64,000 nt of DNA from assembly GCF_000373385.1 (NCBI RefSeq), contig NZ_KB891316.1, forward strand, positions 186,001-250,000, read 5' to 3'. A program made the position numbers and the translations under genes. The notes under the pieces are model-generated. The model worked only from the letters and a program-made list of their open reading frames with translations, made no database searches and was not told the DNA's origin. Shown here one piece after another: positions 20,405 to 28,103 of the stretch (position 1 is the first letter of the stretch; every line of letters starts with the position of its first letter). This DNA comes from Thiobacillus thioparus DSM 505 (GTDB lineage: Bacteria; Pseudomonadota; Gammaproteobacteria; Burkholderiales; Thiobacillaceae).

Positions 20405-20761
20405 ATGATCCTTGCCGCAATCGTTCTGTTTTGTCTGGCGGTGGCGCTGGGCCTGTGGCTCGTGGTGCTGGGCGTGCGCTATCGACGCGGCTCCCGTGCC
20501 CTGGCGGCGGCGCACGCCGGCGCCGCCCTGCTGGGCCTGATCCTGTTGGGAAGGCATATCTTCAGCAGTCCCGTTCACATGTTGTACAACGATGCGGCGC
20601 TGCTGTTCGTTCTGGCGCTGGCCGGCGGGCTGGTTCTGCTGGTCCTGCGCATGGGCAATCGCGAGCATCGCTCGCCGCCGCCGATGATGGGCGTCAGCCT
20701 CCATGCAGCCATGGCCCTCACGGCGCTGCTGCTGTTGGTCTTGGGGTACACGCATCCCTGA
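20405..20761 (+). CDS. small integral membrane protein
   Basis: A 118-residue protein with about four hydrophobic segments (residues 2-24, 36-50, 65-82, 97-116) separated by short charged loops. GGAG at 20396-20399 supports the start. No family is recognised and no conserved functional motif is visible. The next gene on the same strand begins 130 bases later. Confidence 0.55.
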   Translation: MILAAIVLFCLAVALGLWLVVLGVRYRRGSRALAAAHAGAALLGLILLGRHIFSSPVHMLYNDAALLFVLALAGGLVLLVLRMGNREHRSPPPMMGVSLHAAMALTALLLLVLGYTHP

Positions 20762-20890
20762 CCCTGGGATTCCGGACAGCGGAATCAATTCGATCTGGCA
20801 CCTTGGATTGCGCTGCTGGCGTTTGCGCCTGTCGATTTGGCCCCCTCTCAAACGTCGTCCTTGTTATCGACAACCCTAAAGGAGATGACC

Positions 20891-21259
20891 GTGCAATTCA
20901 TGATGCTGATGATTCCCGCTCTTTACCAAGGCGGCAAACCGGCACCGGACTTCAGGCCGGATCTCCGGAAAATGGAAGCGATGGGACGGTTCAACGAGGA
21001 AATGGGCAAAGCCTTGAAAATCGAATCGCTCAACGGCCTGCATCCGCTGGCCAAGGGGGCGCGCGTGTCGTTCGCCCAAGGCAAGCCCTCCGTCACCGAC
21101 GGACCGTTCATCGAAGCGAAAGAAGTGTTGGGCGGTTACTGGCTGGTGGACGCGCCGTCCAAGGAAGACGTGGTGAAGTGGGCGCAGCGCTGCCCAGCTG
21201 ACGAAGGCGACACCATCGAGATCCGGCAAATCTTTGGGCCCGACGATTTCACGAAATAA
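20891..21259 (+). CDS. YciI/DGPF-domain family protein
   Basis: A 122-residue protein of the YciI-like (YCII/DGPF) group. The hallmark DGPFIEAKEVLGGYWLVDAP is complete and the first strand MQFMMLMIPALY is typical. A GTG at 20891 is chosen: AAAGGAG lies six bases upstream of it, whereas it touches the ATG at 20885. Such genes often accompany ECF sigma factors, but none is present here. Function unknown. Confidence 0.8.
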   Translation: MQFMMLMIPALYQGGKPAPDFRPDLRKMEAMGRFNEEMGKALKIESLNGLHPLAKGARVSFAQGKPSVTDGPFIEAKEVLGGYWLVDAPSKEDVVKWAQRCPADEGDTIEIRQIFGPDDFTK

Positions 21260-21307
21260 AGCGCGCGGCGTGAACGCGTCGCCCGGGTTCATCGAAGGCA
21301 AATCGCT

Positions 21308-21327
21308 CGAGCCCGGTCCGTTTGATT
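21308..21327 (+). repeat. class II dispersed motif at a GST stop codon
   Basis: CGAGCCCGGTCCGTTTGATT. Its last base is part of the stop codon (21327-21329) of the leftward GST gene. Confidence 0.6.
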
Positions 21328-21965
21328 CATTTCGCCCGCTTCTCGTCGGCGGCCTCGAAATGATCCATCTGGTCGGCCCGGGCCTTTTTGAATGAGGGAC
21401 GATCCGTGACACGCGCCACATAGGCCTCGGTCGCCGGCCGGTCGCCAAACGAACGGACGTCCGGAATGCGCAACACGTCCGCCATCAGCAGGTCTGCGAC
21501 AGTGAAGCGGCCCGCCGCGAGCCATGCTCGCTCGCTCAGTACTTTTTCGAGCTGGTCGAGACGCTGGCCCATCCATGCGCCAAGGCCATTGTTCTCGTCG
21601 CCGGAGATATTCAGAAACCACCACGGTACGGTGACCATCTCGATCGAGTTGAGCGCGGCGATCGTCCATTGCAACGTTTCCGCTTCGCCAACCGGATCGC
21701 GCGGCATCAGCGTGTCGCTTTTCCGGGCCAGATGCAGCAGCCCGGCACCGCTTTCGAACATCTCCAGTTCCCCGTCGCTCAGGAACGGAACCTGGCCAAA
21801 AGGCTGGCGCGCGAGATGATTGGCATCGCAGCCGTCAAATGGAACCGTGCGGACTGCGTAGCTGAGACCGGCTTCTTCGCACGCCCACCTCAGCCTCAGG
21901 TCACGCACAAAACCACGTGGGCCTTCGGGCACCCAGTCGTAGGTCCAGATGGTCAATTCGCTCAT
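21327..21965 (-). CDS. glutathione S-transferase family protein
   Basis: A 212-residue protein with a thioredoxin-like N-domain (residues 1-80; the cis-Pro region is PFGQVPFLSDGELEMFESGA) and a helical C-domain with AGRFTVADLLMADVLRI, the N-capping Ser/Thr-Asp motif of GSTs. It differs from the GST at 5.6 kb and lacks its CPYA motif. Substrate unknown. The stop codon is embedded in a class II motif. Confidence 0.85.
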   Translation of the reverse strand: MSELTIWTYDWVPEGPRGFVRDLRLRWACEEAGLSYAVRTVPFDGCDANHLARQPFGQVPFLSDGELEMFESGAGLLHLARKSDTLMPRDPVGEAETLQWTIAALNSIEMVTVPWWFLNISGDENNGLGAWMGQRLDQLEKVLSERAWLAAGRFTVADLLMADVLRIPDVRSFGDRPATEAYVARVTDRPSFKKARADQMDHFEAADEKRAK

Positions 21966-22327
21966 CGCAGCAAGCCCTTCCTGTATCCAGATTGAGAATG
22001 AATCGCCGGTACGAACTGAGGTTCCAGCCGCATCAGCATGCGTACCTTATGCCAAATAGCCTGAAACGTCTCATGCCCATGCCTGGCAGGTGCGTTCTCG
22101 CAAGCGGGAAGACAGCACCTGCCTCCTCTAACCCGGCCACTTCAACTCGCGCGGGAAGCCCCGCCCCATTTTCAGACATGGCTTACACGGAATTCGGACG
22201 TCCCCTCGCTGCCAATCGTCGCCCTTATCGGCATCATTTGGCCATCGTTTCGATTAGCCATCGTGCCGCGTAATCGGCATTGGTTGACAGGGTGGCGCTG
22301 ACGCAACCCTGCACACAGGACAAGCGC
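21966..22327. other. intergenic region with a compound hairpin
   Basis: No gene is supported. GGCAGGTGC (22085-22093) pairs with GCACCTGCC (22115-22123), and inside it TTCTCGC faces GCGGGAA around AA, giving a two-tier structure of about 39 bases. A TTGACA box at 22284-22289 could be a -35 element for the DsrC-like gene, though no good -10 follows. Confidence 0.45.
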
Positions 22328-22653
22328 ATGAACCCGGCCGCCGCGAAAGATCTGAGTTTCCTTTTTGACAAGGATGGTTTCTTCATCAATTCCGAACAAT
22401 GGGATATCGCGCTGGCTCAGCGCATCGCGAATTCCGAGGGCATAGGAGAAATGGATGACTTGCAGCAGGAGCTGTTACTGACCTTGCGCGATGAATTCCA
22501 CAAATTCGGCGCGGTCACGGCCTTGAGCCATTTTGTCACCTGAATGGCCTCGACGCGGATTGCCTGCATCAACTGTTCCGTTCCCCGCGCCAGGCATGGC
22601 GTATCGCAGGTCTGCCCAATCCGGGCGAAGAAGCCAAAGCGTACCTGGCGTGA
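22328..22653 (+). pseudogene. DsrC/TusE-like gene broken by a frameshift
   Basis: The first frame (22328-22543) gives 71 residues with the DsrC/TusE N-terminal pattern: FLFDKDGFFINSEQW, ANSEGIGEMDDLQQELLLTL, RDEFHKFGAVTALSHF. It then hits TGA. The -1 frame from 22543 continues NGLDADCLHQLFRS and QAWRIAGLPNPGEE up to a stop at 22651-22653, which is the expected C-terminal arm. The cysteine of the usual QAC-IAGLP is Trp here and the terminal Cys is absent, so an intact version would resemble the cysteine-less RspA-type relatives. AGGA precedes the start by seven bases. Confidence 0.75.
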
Positions 22654-22660
22654 AATCCAT

Positions 22661-22713
22661 TCGACCCTGGCCCCTTGATTGCGCCAGAGTAAATGGAGTC
22701 CGACCTATTTACG
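22661..22713 (+). repeat. class II and class I-like motifs between DsrC-like and PRK genes
   Basis: TCGACCCTGGCCCCTTGATT (22661-22680) begins 7 bases after the DsrC-like stop. GGAGTCCGACCTATTTACG (22695-22713) contains the PRK stop codon (22709-22711). Both 3' ends of this convergent pair therefore carry a motif. Confidence 0.65.
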
Positions 22714-23653
22714 TGGTTGCTTCGCTGCGCGCCTCCATGAACCTGGCCAGAATCGGGCCGCAAATCATACCCAGGGCCAGGCGCAGGCTTTTGCTGGGAA
22801 CCACCATCGTGGTCGGACGTGACATGTAGGCGTCGGGAATGCGCCTGAGCAAATCGGGAAAATCATGGCGCTCGCGGTCGCGAAAATGGATGACGCACAG
22901 CGATTCGTCGGCCAGCGGCACGTCGCGCGCAATGAACGGGTCGGAGGTATCCACCAGCGGCATGCGCTGGATATTGATATCGGTCAGGCCGAATTGCGGA
23001 ACGATGTAATGGATGTAGTCGTCCATGCGGCGCAGGATGGTTTCCACCGATTCTTCGGGCGAGCACGTGCCCTTTTTGCAGTCGCGGTGGATCTTCTGTA
23101 TCCACTCCAGGTTGATGGCAGGCGCCACGCCGATCAGCAGGTCCACATGCTGGGCCACGTCGACGCCCTGGCGGCCCGTGCGACGGTCGATTTCCGGCGG
23201 AAAGTGGCGCGATTCGATCTTGCGGCGGGTCCAGGTGTTGGCCATCAGGCCGCCATGCTGCCCCTCATAGAACAGGAGATCGCTGCCCGGCTGCAGGGGT
23301 GCCCAGGGCGTGAACTCGCCAGCCTGCACCCCCAATTCCTCGCCATGCTCGGCCGTGTGCGCATACTGGCGAACCACCCCGCTGCCGCATTCGCCATAGG
23401 TCCGGAAGAACGATTCCAGCTCCTGGAAATGATTGCACTCGGGCCCGAACCAGGAAATGTTGCGGCCGCTGCTCCGCGCTTCGTCGAGCAAGGCGGCGAA
23501 CTGCCGATCGGTATAACGCCGGAAACCGTCGCCATGAACGATCGCAGGTTTGATGTTCAGGCGCTCGAAAATGAACTTGAACGCGTGGCGTATCGTGGAC
23601 AGGCCGGCCCCGGACGAGCCGGTCACAGCAATGATGGGATGCTGCTGGGACAT
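22709..23653 (-). CDS. divergent phosphoribulokinase-like protein
   Basis: A 314-residue class I PRK homologue; PRK makes ribulose 1,5-bisphosphate in the Calvin cycle. The fold markers are clear: ITVTG-type P-loop VTGSSGAGLST, FEGQHGG-like FYEGQHGG, HVDLLIGVAPAINLEWIQK, VPQFGLTDINIQRMPLVDTS. Compared with the Rhodobacter enzyme, numbered identically here, residue 18 is Leu for Thr, 45 Arg for His, 49 Asp for Arg and 53 Ala for Lys, while Asp42 is kept. About 20 extra residues follow the FYEG segment. It may not act on ribulose 5-phosphate. No other Calvin gene is adjacent. Confidence 0.75.
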   Translation of the reverse strand: MSQQHPIIAVTGSSGAGLSTIRHAFKFIFERLNIKPAIVHGDGFRRYTDRQFAALLDEARSSGRNISWFGPECNHFQELESFFRTYGECGSGVVRQYAHTAEHGEELGVQAGEFTPWAPLQPGSDLLFYEGQHGGLMANTWTRRKIESRHFPPEIDRRTGRQGVDVAQHVDLLIGVAPAINLEWIQKIHRDCKKGTCSPEESVETILRRMDDYIHYIVPQFGLTDINIQRMPLVDTSDPFIARDVPLADESLCVIHFRDRERHDFPDLLRRIPDAYMSRPTTMVVPSKSLRLALGMICGPILARFMEARSEATT

Positions 23654-23776
23654 GATCGGTTATTCCCCCGGATTGGCCAGAAGGCCGCAGAGCCGAAAGT
23701 TTAACCCGCGCATCCCGCGAAGAACAGAATCCGAACCTCGTGAGCCCCGGGGCTCGCCAAGCGCGTGGCGTCCATT

Positions 23777-23796
23777 CGAGCCCGGCCCCTTTGATT
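23777..23796 (+). repeat. class II dispersed motif
   Basis: CGAGCCCGGCCCCTTTGATT, the best-formed class II copy, five bases beyond the stop of the leftward 85-residue gene. Confidence 0.65.
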
Positions 23797-23801
23797 CAGG
23801 A

Positions 23802-24059
23802 TCAGTCAACGGTTTGCCGGGCGGCCTTCAATCGTGCCCGTTCTTCCTTCAAGTGCGCCTGCGTTTCGGTGTTGATTCTGACGAATTCCAGACTCACCAC
23901 CTTGCCTTCTGCCACGCTGATCTCATTGTTGCGGCTGGCAAGGATGGTTTTAATCATCACATCGCGCTGCGCCTCGGGGGTCGAGGCCGCGCGCAGTTGA
24001 TGGAGCAGATCGGTCACCTGGGGATTTTCAGAGGCGAGGACAGCTTCTTTTTGGGCCAT
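23802..24059 (-). CDS. small hypothetical protein, predicted helical
   Basis: 85 residues starting MAQKEAVLASENPQVTDLL, rich in Ala, Glu, Arg and Gln, probably all helical with coiled-coil potential towards the C-terminus. No signal peptide, cysteine or known motif. A ribosome site is not evident. It is bounded by motif copies on both sides. Confidence 0.45.
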   Translation of the reverse strand: MAQKEAVLASENPQVTDLLHQLRAASTPEAQRDVMIKTILASRNNEISVAEGKVVSLEFVRINTETQAHLKEERARLKAARQTVD

Positions 24060-24389
24060 GGTCGTATTTGCCTGTAGCTCGATTGCGGTGAGGGGAACCG
24101 ATGTTGATGGGCTTGCCGTCCTGCTTCATTGGGACACCCCATCCTACGCCTGTCCCTACGAATGCGTGCAATCAAGGGCCATCAAAGGGGCTGGCCCCCT
24201 TGATTACCGGTGGTCTGTCCTCTATTGTTTCGCGGGCTGGAATCCATTCGGGCCGGGCCCCGTTACGTAGCCCAGACGTTGCAGTTCATGCGTATGTCCG
24301 AACCATGATCCGCGCAACTTGGCCTATATTGGATAGACGCTCGTGCGCAGGCAAAATGCGTCCGCAAACCCCGTCAAGGGAGCTCGCCC
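24060..24389. other. intergenic region with clustered class II-like inverted repeats
   Basis: No gene. AATCAAGGG (24170-24178) faces CCCTTGATT (24197-24205), and inside it ATCAAAGGGGC (24181-24191) faces GCCCCCTTGAT (24194-24204) with one mismatch. Further on, CCATTCGGGCCGGGCCCCG (24244-24262) is another variant. GGGAG at 24379-24383 precedes the TTG start of the next gene. Confidence 0.5.
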
Positions 24390-25568
24390 TTGGATATCCC
24401 TGTGCCACCCTCTTCAGACTCCCGGGATCAGGGCATCCTTGTGCCGCAGATTGCGCAGAGCTTTCGCCAGCTCTCCATATCGCTGATCGCCAACCTGGCC
24501 AACGGATTCATTCTTGTCGCGGTTCTGTGGGGCGCCATGCCCACGCCCGTCCTGCTAAGCTGGTCAGGCCTGCTGGTCGCCGTCACCGGGGCTCGGTTCC
24601 TCAGCTTGCGGGCGTTCAGAAACGCCTCCCCCAGGAGCGAGCCGGACCTGGCTGTCTGGACGAAGTATTTCGTGGCGGGCGCATGCGCTGCCGGCGTGGT
24701 GTGGGGGCTGTCCGGCATTCTCCTGTTTCACCCCAGTTCCTTCCCGCACCAGGTTGTGCTCGCTTTTGTACTGGGTGGAATGGTGGCCGGCGCCGTTCCG
24801 CTGCTCTCGTCCGTGCGCCATGCCTATGGGTGCTTCGCCATTCCGGTCGTGGTCCCCATCGGCATACGCATGATGTGGGTGGGCGACCGCATCCACCTCG
24901 TCATGGGCCTGCTGATGGTCATCTTCGGTCTCACCATGCTCGCCACGTCCGCCCAGGTCCACCGCCTGTTTCGCAACGCGGAAAAACTGCGCCGCGAGCT
25001 GTTCTCGTCAAGCGAAGTGGCGCAGGCGCTGGAATACCTGGTCCGTCTGGACAGTCTCACCGGCATCCCGAACAGACGGCTGTTCGAGGAAGAACTCGGC
25101 AAGGAGTGGGCAAGAGCGAAACGCGACAATGCGCCGTTGTCGCTCATCATGGCCGATATCGATCACTTCAAGGAATACAACGACCACTATGGGCATCCGG
25201 CCGGCGATCTGTGCCTGGTGGACGTGGCGCAGACCCTGTACCACGCGCTGTCCCGCCCTGGCGATGTGGCGGCCCGAATCGGCGGCGAAGAGTTTGCGAT
25301 CCTGTTGCCGCAGACTGATTTGAACGGCGCGATCGCCGTGGCCGAGCAGTTACGCGAGCGCATCCTGGCCTTGAATCTTCCCCACGAAGCTTCGCCCGTA
25401 GCCAGCCAGGTCACCCTGAGTTTCGGCGTGTCTTCGTCCGAGCTTGCGTCCGTCTCCTCGCCTGCCGAGCTGATCCGCACATCCGACATCGCGCTATACG
25501 AAGCCAAACGCTGCGGACGCAACCAGATTGTGGCGGCCCGGAAAACGCCATCGGTTCTGGTCGCGTGA
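24390..25568 (+). CDS. membrane GGDEF diguanylate cyclase
   Basis: A 392-residue protein. Residues 25-195 contain about six hydrophobic helices forming an integral-membrane sensor region. A short linker is followed by a GGDEF domain (about 225-385) with SLTGIPNRRLFEEEL and an intact RIGGEEFAIL signature, so activity is expected. The start is a TTG preceded by GGGAG. A chimeric copy of its last 260 bases lies at 27599-27865. Confidence 0.82.
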   Translation: MDIPVPPSSDSRDQGILVPQIAQSFRQLSISLIANLANGFILVAVLWGAMPTPVLLSWSGLLVAVTGARFLSLRAFRNASPRSEPDLAVWTKYFVAGACAAGVVWGLSGILLFHPSSFPHQVVLAFVLGGMVAGAVPLLSSVRHAYGCFAIPVVVPIGIRMMWVGDRIHLVMGLLMVIFGLTMLATSAQVHRLFRNAEKLRRELFSSSEVAQALEYLVRLDSLTGIPNRRLFEEELGKEWARAKRDNAPLSLIMADIDHFKEYNDHYGHPAGDLCLVDVAQTLYHALSRPGDVAARIGGEEFAILLPQTDLNGAIAVAEQLRERILALNLPHEASPVASQVTLSFGVSSSELASVSSPAELIRTSDIALYEAKRCGRNQIVAARKTPSVLVA

Positions 25569-25652
25569 GCAAAGGGGCCGTCTGGCTACCAGCGGCCCTG
25601 TGTTCGTGCAAGACCTGCCCCCGCGCCCTCCAGGCACCCGCCCCTGCTGCCT

Positions 25653-26312
25653 TTACGCCGACGCCTGCATGCGCCGCGACTGCATGAGCGACACCATGTG
25701 CAGCATCAGGAAAATCGGCACCAGATACGCCGGAATGATCACCTCCGGCATGAACGCCATCACCCCGGTGGTGATTTCACCCGGCACCCCCCTGGCAAGC
25801 ATCGATCCAAACGCCCCGAGCGTGAGGGCCATGACCAGATCGAGGATTCCCAGCCAGTTCCACCGCCGGAACCCCCTGCTGGCGACGAAGTCGGGCCGAC
25901 GCAGCAAAGCCAGCAGCACCAAGGGTGCAGTGACGCCTACCGCGATATCGCCCAGCCCCGCCGGAAACGCGAAAAAGCCCGGCAGTACGTCGTGCGCATA
26001 CAACGCCAGAAATCCCAGGCCCCCGGCGCGCCACGCCTGCATCGAGACCAGAATACGCAGATCGGCCGCCATGACGAGACCGTAGAACCAGGGCGACAGC
26101 CGCGACGCAATAAAGAACAGGGCAAGCGGTGCCACCACTGCAACGAGGATGGGCAGCGGCGGCCTCCCTGGCGGTCCGGCGAATGCGCCGCCCGTGCCCA
26201 ATACAACGACAAGCGAGAACCACATTGCAAGTATCACTCCAATTATCAGCTTCGCCTGGGCTGGAACGCGCAAGTGCAGATTGTCGGTAGAGGGGGGAAT
26301 CGTCTGTAGCAT
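25653..26312 (-). CDS. integral membrane protein controlled with an HxlR regulator
   Basis: A 219-residue protein with about six transmembrane helices (near 22-44, 52-70, 76-90, 96-130, 155-175, 185-205) and no recognised transport motif. AGGAGA lies six bases before the ATG. It is divergent from the HxlR regulator across 102 bases that hold two palindromes, so it is probably the regulated target. Function unknown. Confidence 0.6.
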   Translation of the reverse strand: MLQTIPPSTDNLHLRVPAQAKLIIGVILAMWFSLVVVLGTGGAFAGPPGRPPLPILVAVVAPLALFFIASRLSPWFYGLVMAADLRILVSMQAWRAGGLGFLALYAHDVLPGFFAFPAGLGDIAVGVTAPLVLLALLRRPDFVASRGFRRWNWLGILDLVMALTLGAFGSMLARGVPGEITTGVMAFMPEVIIPAYLVPIFLMLHMVSLMQSRRMQASA

Positions 26313-26321
26313 GATTTTCTC

Positions 26322-26356
26322 CTGATAGTAACTTGCCTATTGCAAGTGACTATCAG
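26322..26356. promoter_or_regulatory. HxlR-type operator 1
   Basis: CTGATAGTAACTTGC (26322-26336) and GCAAGTGACTATCAG (26342-26356) form 15-base arms with one mismatch around a five-base spacer. It shares TAACTTG/CAAGT with operator 2 and lies 9 bases from the start of the membrane-protein gene. Confidence 0.75.
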
Positions 26357-26365
26357 GCTAGCATT

Positions 26366-26388
26366 GTAACTTGTATAATACAAGTTAC
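26366..26388. promoter_or_regulatory. HxlR-type operator 2
   Basis: GTAACTTGTAT-A-ATACAAGTTAC is a perfect palindrome with 11-base arms. TATAAT lies inside it, so binding would block a -10 element. It is 26 bases upstream of the HxlR-family regulator start. Confidence 0.8.
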
Positions 26389-26414
26389 TAAAAAAACGGC
26401 CTGGAGCCAAAACC

Positions 26415-26789
26415 ATGAAAACGGGCAAAACCAAACCTGACACTTTTCGACGCTCACCCTGCCCGGTTGCGAATGCGCTCGACCTGCTCGGCGATCAATG
26501 GTCGCTGCTGGTGATTCGGGACATCCTGCACGGCAAGCACACCTATGGCGAACTGCTGGATTCGCCCGAAAAAATCCCGACCAGCACGCTCGCCGACCGC
26601 CTCAAGCGCCTCGAAAACGCGGGCATCCTCGTCAAGGCCGCCTACCAGGAACGCCCAACGCGCTATGCCTATTCGCTGAGCGCCAAGGGTGCGGCGCTGG
26701 GCGAGATCCTGCTTGCTTTCGTGAACTGGGGGACCCAATACATTCCGGGCACGCAGACCCTGAAATCGTTCAAGGATGGACGCAATTGA
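26415..26789 (+). CDS. HxlR family transcriptional regulator
   Basis: A 124-residue winged-helix regulator. CPVANALDLLGDQWSLLVIRD is the hallmark start of the HxlR domain, with the conserved Cys17 that acts as a redox or electrophile sensor in some members. IPTSTLADRLKRLENAGILVK is the recognition part. GGAG lies eight bases before the ATG. Two palindromes in the shared promoter suggest it represses itself and the divergent membrane-protein gene. Confidence 0.9.
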   Translation: MKTGKTKPDTFRRSPCPVANALDLLGDQWSLLVIRDILHGKHTYGELLDSPEKIPTSTLADRLKRLENAGILVKAAYQERPTRYAYSLSAKGAALGEILLAFVNWGTQYIPGTQTLKSFKDGRN

Positions 26790-27170
26790 TCCGCGTGCCC
26801 ATGGCGAGGGTGTGCGGCAGGGCCAGAAGCGGTGAATCACAGGGAGACGGCGGCCTGTCTCCCATTGCCTGTCCAAACCGCCCCCGCTGGTTCGAAGGAT
26901 CAATCGAGCCCGGGGCCTGTAAACCCCATACTGCGTGCACCGGTCTATTTGTTGTCGCCGCGCAGCAGTGCCCACAACCCCAGCACCGTACACGCCACAA
27001 AGACGACCAGCGCCGCCATGTTCGAATGTTTTCTCAAGAGAGGACTATGATGAAGATGATCGTGCCAACTGCGATGGCGCTTGCCGCCGCCGCATCCTCG
27101 TGCCGATCACGAAGGGCTGGCGCGTATGCCTTGGAAGAATGGACGTTCCTTACTAGAAGAAGGTGGAATC
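26790..27170. other. gene-poor region with motif copy and fragments
   Basis: CGAGCCCGGGGCCTGTAA (26905-26922) is a class II variant. On the minus strand 26945-27019 could encode a 24-residue hydrophobic peptide (MAALVVFVACTVLGLWALLR), without a ribosome site. On the + strand, a signal-peptide-like start at 27047 (MMKMIVPTAMALAAAASSC) runs into unrelated sequence, so it looks like a truncated exported-protein gene. Confidence 0.4.
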
Positions 27171-27365
27171 ATGCAACTTATGACGCGAAAGAATGGTGGT
27201 GAAACTCCACTTCAGGAGGTGGCTGATGCCTGGAAGAAAGAGGACCACAATTTTGGCTGGAGCGAGTACGAGGTGGACGCATGGGCCGTTGTATATGCCA
27301 AAAAGACACAGCGAGAAGAAAGAGAGGGGCTGTTGAAAGAAGCGCCAGGCGAGCCCATCCGATAA
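27171..27365 (+). CDS. small hypothetical protein
   Basis: 64 residues starting MQLMTRKNGGETPLQEVADA, hydrophilic, rich in Glu and Lys, with a WKKEDHNFGWSEYEVDAWAV core. GAAGGTGG lies about eight bases before the ATG. No family is recognised. It follows a truncated signal-peptide fragment and precedes motif copies. Confidence 0.4.
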   Translation: MQLMTRKNGGETPLQEVADAWKKEDHNFGWSEYEVDAWAVVYAKKTQREEREGLLKEAPGEPIR

Positions 27366-27441
27366 ATATTCCGGCAATTCGCTTTTCGCCTGCGTATCAG
27401 GGGGATAGACACCGATTTTGACAGCACCCTCACGCAAAACC

Positions 27442-27493
27442 GTGGTCTGCCCCCCCTTGTTCGGTATGAATATCGTGTCTGACCCCGTTTATT
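27442..27493 (+). repeat. pair of dispersed motifs bordering the chimeric duplication
   Basis: GTGGTCTGCCCCCCCTTGTT (27442-27461) is a mixed variant. GTGTCTGACCCCGTTTATT (27475-27493) is class I. The duplicated PRK segment starts at the very next base, 27494. Confidence 0.7.
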
Positions 27494-27865
27494 CGCGGGT
27501 TTGATGTTCAGGCGCTCGAAAATGACTTGAACGCGCGGCGTACTGTGGACAGGCCCGCACCGGACGAGCCGATGACCGCAATGATGGGATGCTGCTGCCG
27601 CAGACTGATTTGAGCGGCGGGATAGCCGTGGCCGAACAGTTACGCGAGCGCATCCTGGCCTTGAATCTTCCCCACGAAGCCTCGCCCGTGGCCAGCCAGG
27701 TCACCCTGAGTTTCGGCGTGTCTTCGTCCGAGCTTGCTTCCGTCGCCTCGTCTGCCGAGCTGATCCGCACATCCGACATCGCGCTATACGAAGCCAAACG
27801 CTGCGGACGCAACCAGATTGTGGCGGCCCGGAAAACGCCATCGGTTCTGGTCGCGTGAGCAAAGG
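27494..27865. pseudogene. chimeric duplication: PRK 5' end fused to GGDEF 3' end
   Basis: Bases 27494-27598 copy 23543-23647, the start of the PRK-like gene (minus strand), with roughly 90% identity and a one-base deletion that breaks its frame. Bases from about 27592 to 27865 copy 25302-25575, the end of the membrane GGDEF gene (+ strand), at about 95% identity down to its stop codon. The two parts join at TGCTGCCG, where TGCTG of PRK meets TGTTGCCG of GGDEF. The GGDEF part stays open for 89 codons but lacks the GGEEF motif. Confidence 0.85.
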
Positions 27866-28103
27866 TGGCAGGATCGAAAGAAAATTGGTAGCGGTGCTCC
27901 CGAGGTTTCCGCGAACCTGCCTCGTCGACCCTGCATGCAATCCGCACCAGCGACCCGACGCGCGCGAATGTTCTTCGGACCCCAATTCGCCTATGATCGA
28001 AACTGCGGACTGCGCCAAGACCCCGACGCTGCGGCGATCCATTCGGACAGGGCGTCGATTGGGTTGATTCGAGACCGTCGTTGATCGGCAAGCTGGAGAA
28101 CAC

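Noticed and set aside
26945-27019. 24-residue hydrophobic peptide on the minus strand
   Set aside because: No ribosome site and no coupled gene; it could easily be chance in GC-rich DNA, so it is only mentioned in the region entry.
27599-27858. A separate small GGDEF protein
   Set aside because: It lacks the GGEEF motif and the first half of the domain, and is a near copy of the end of the gene at 24390-25568.
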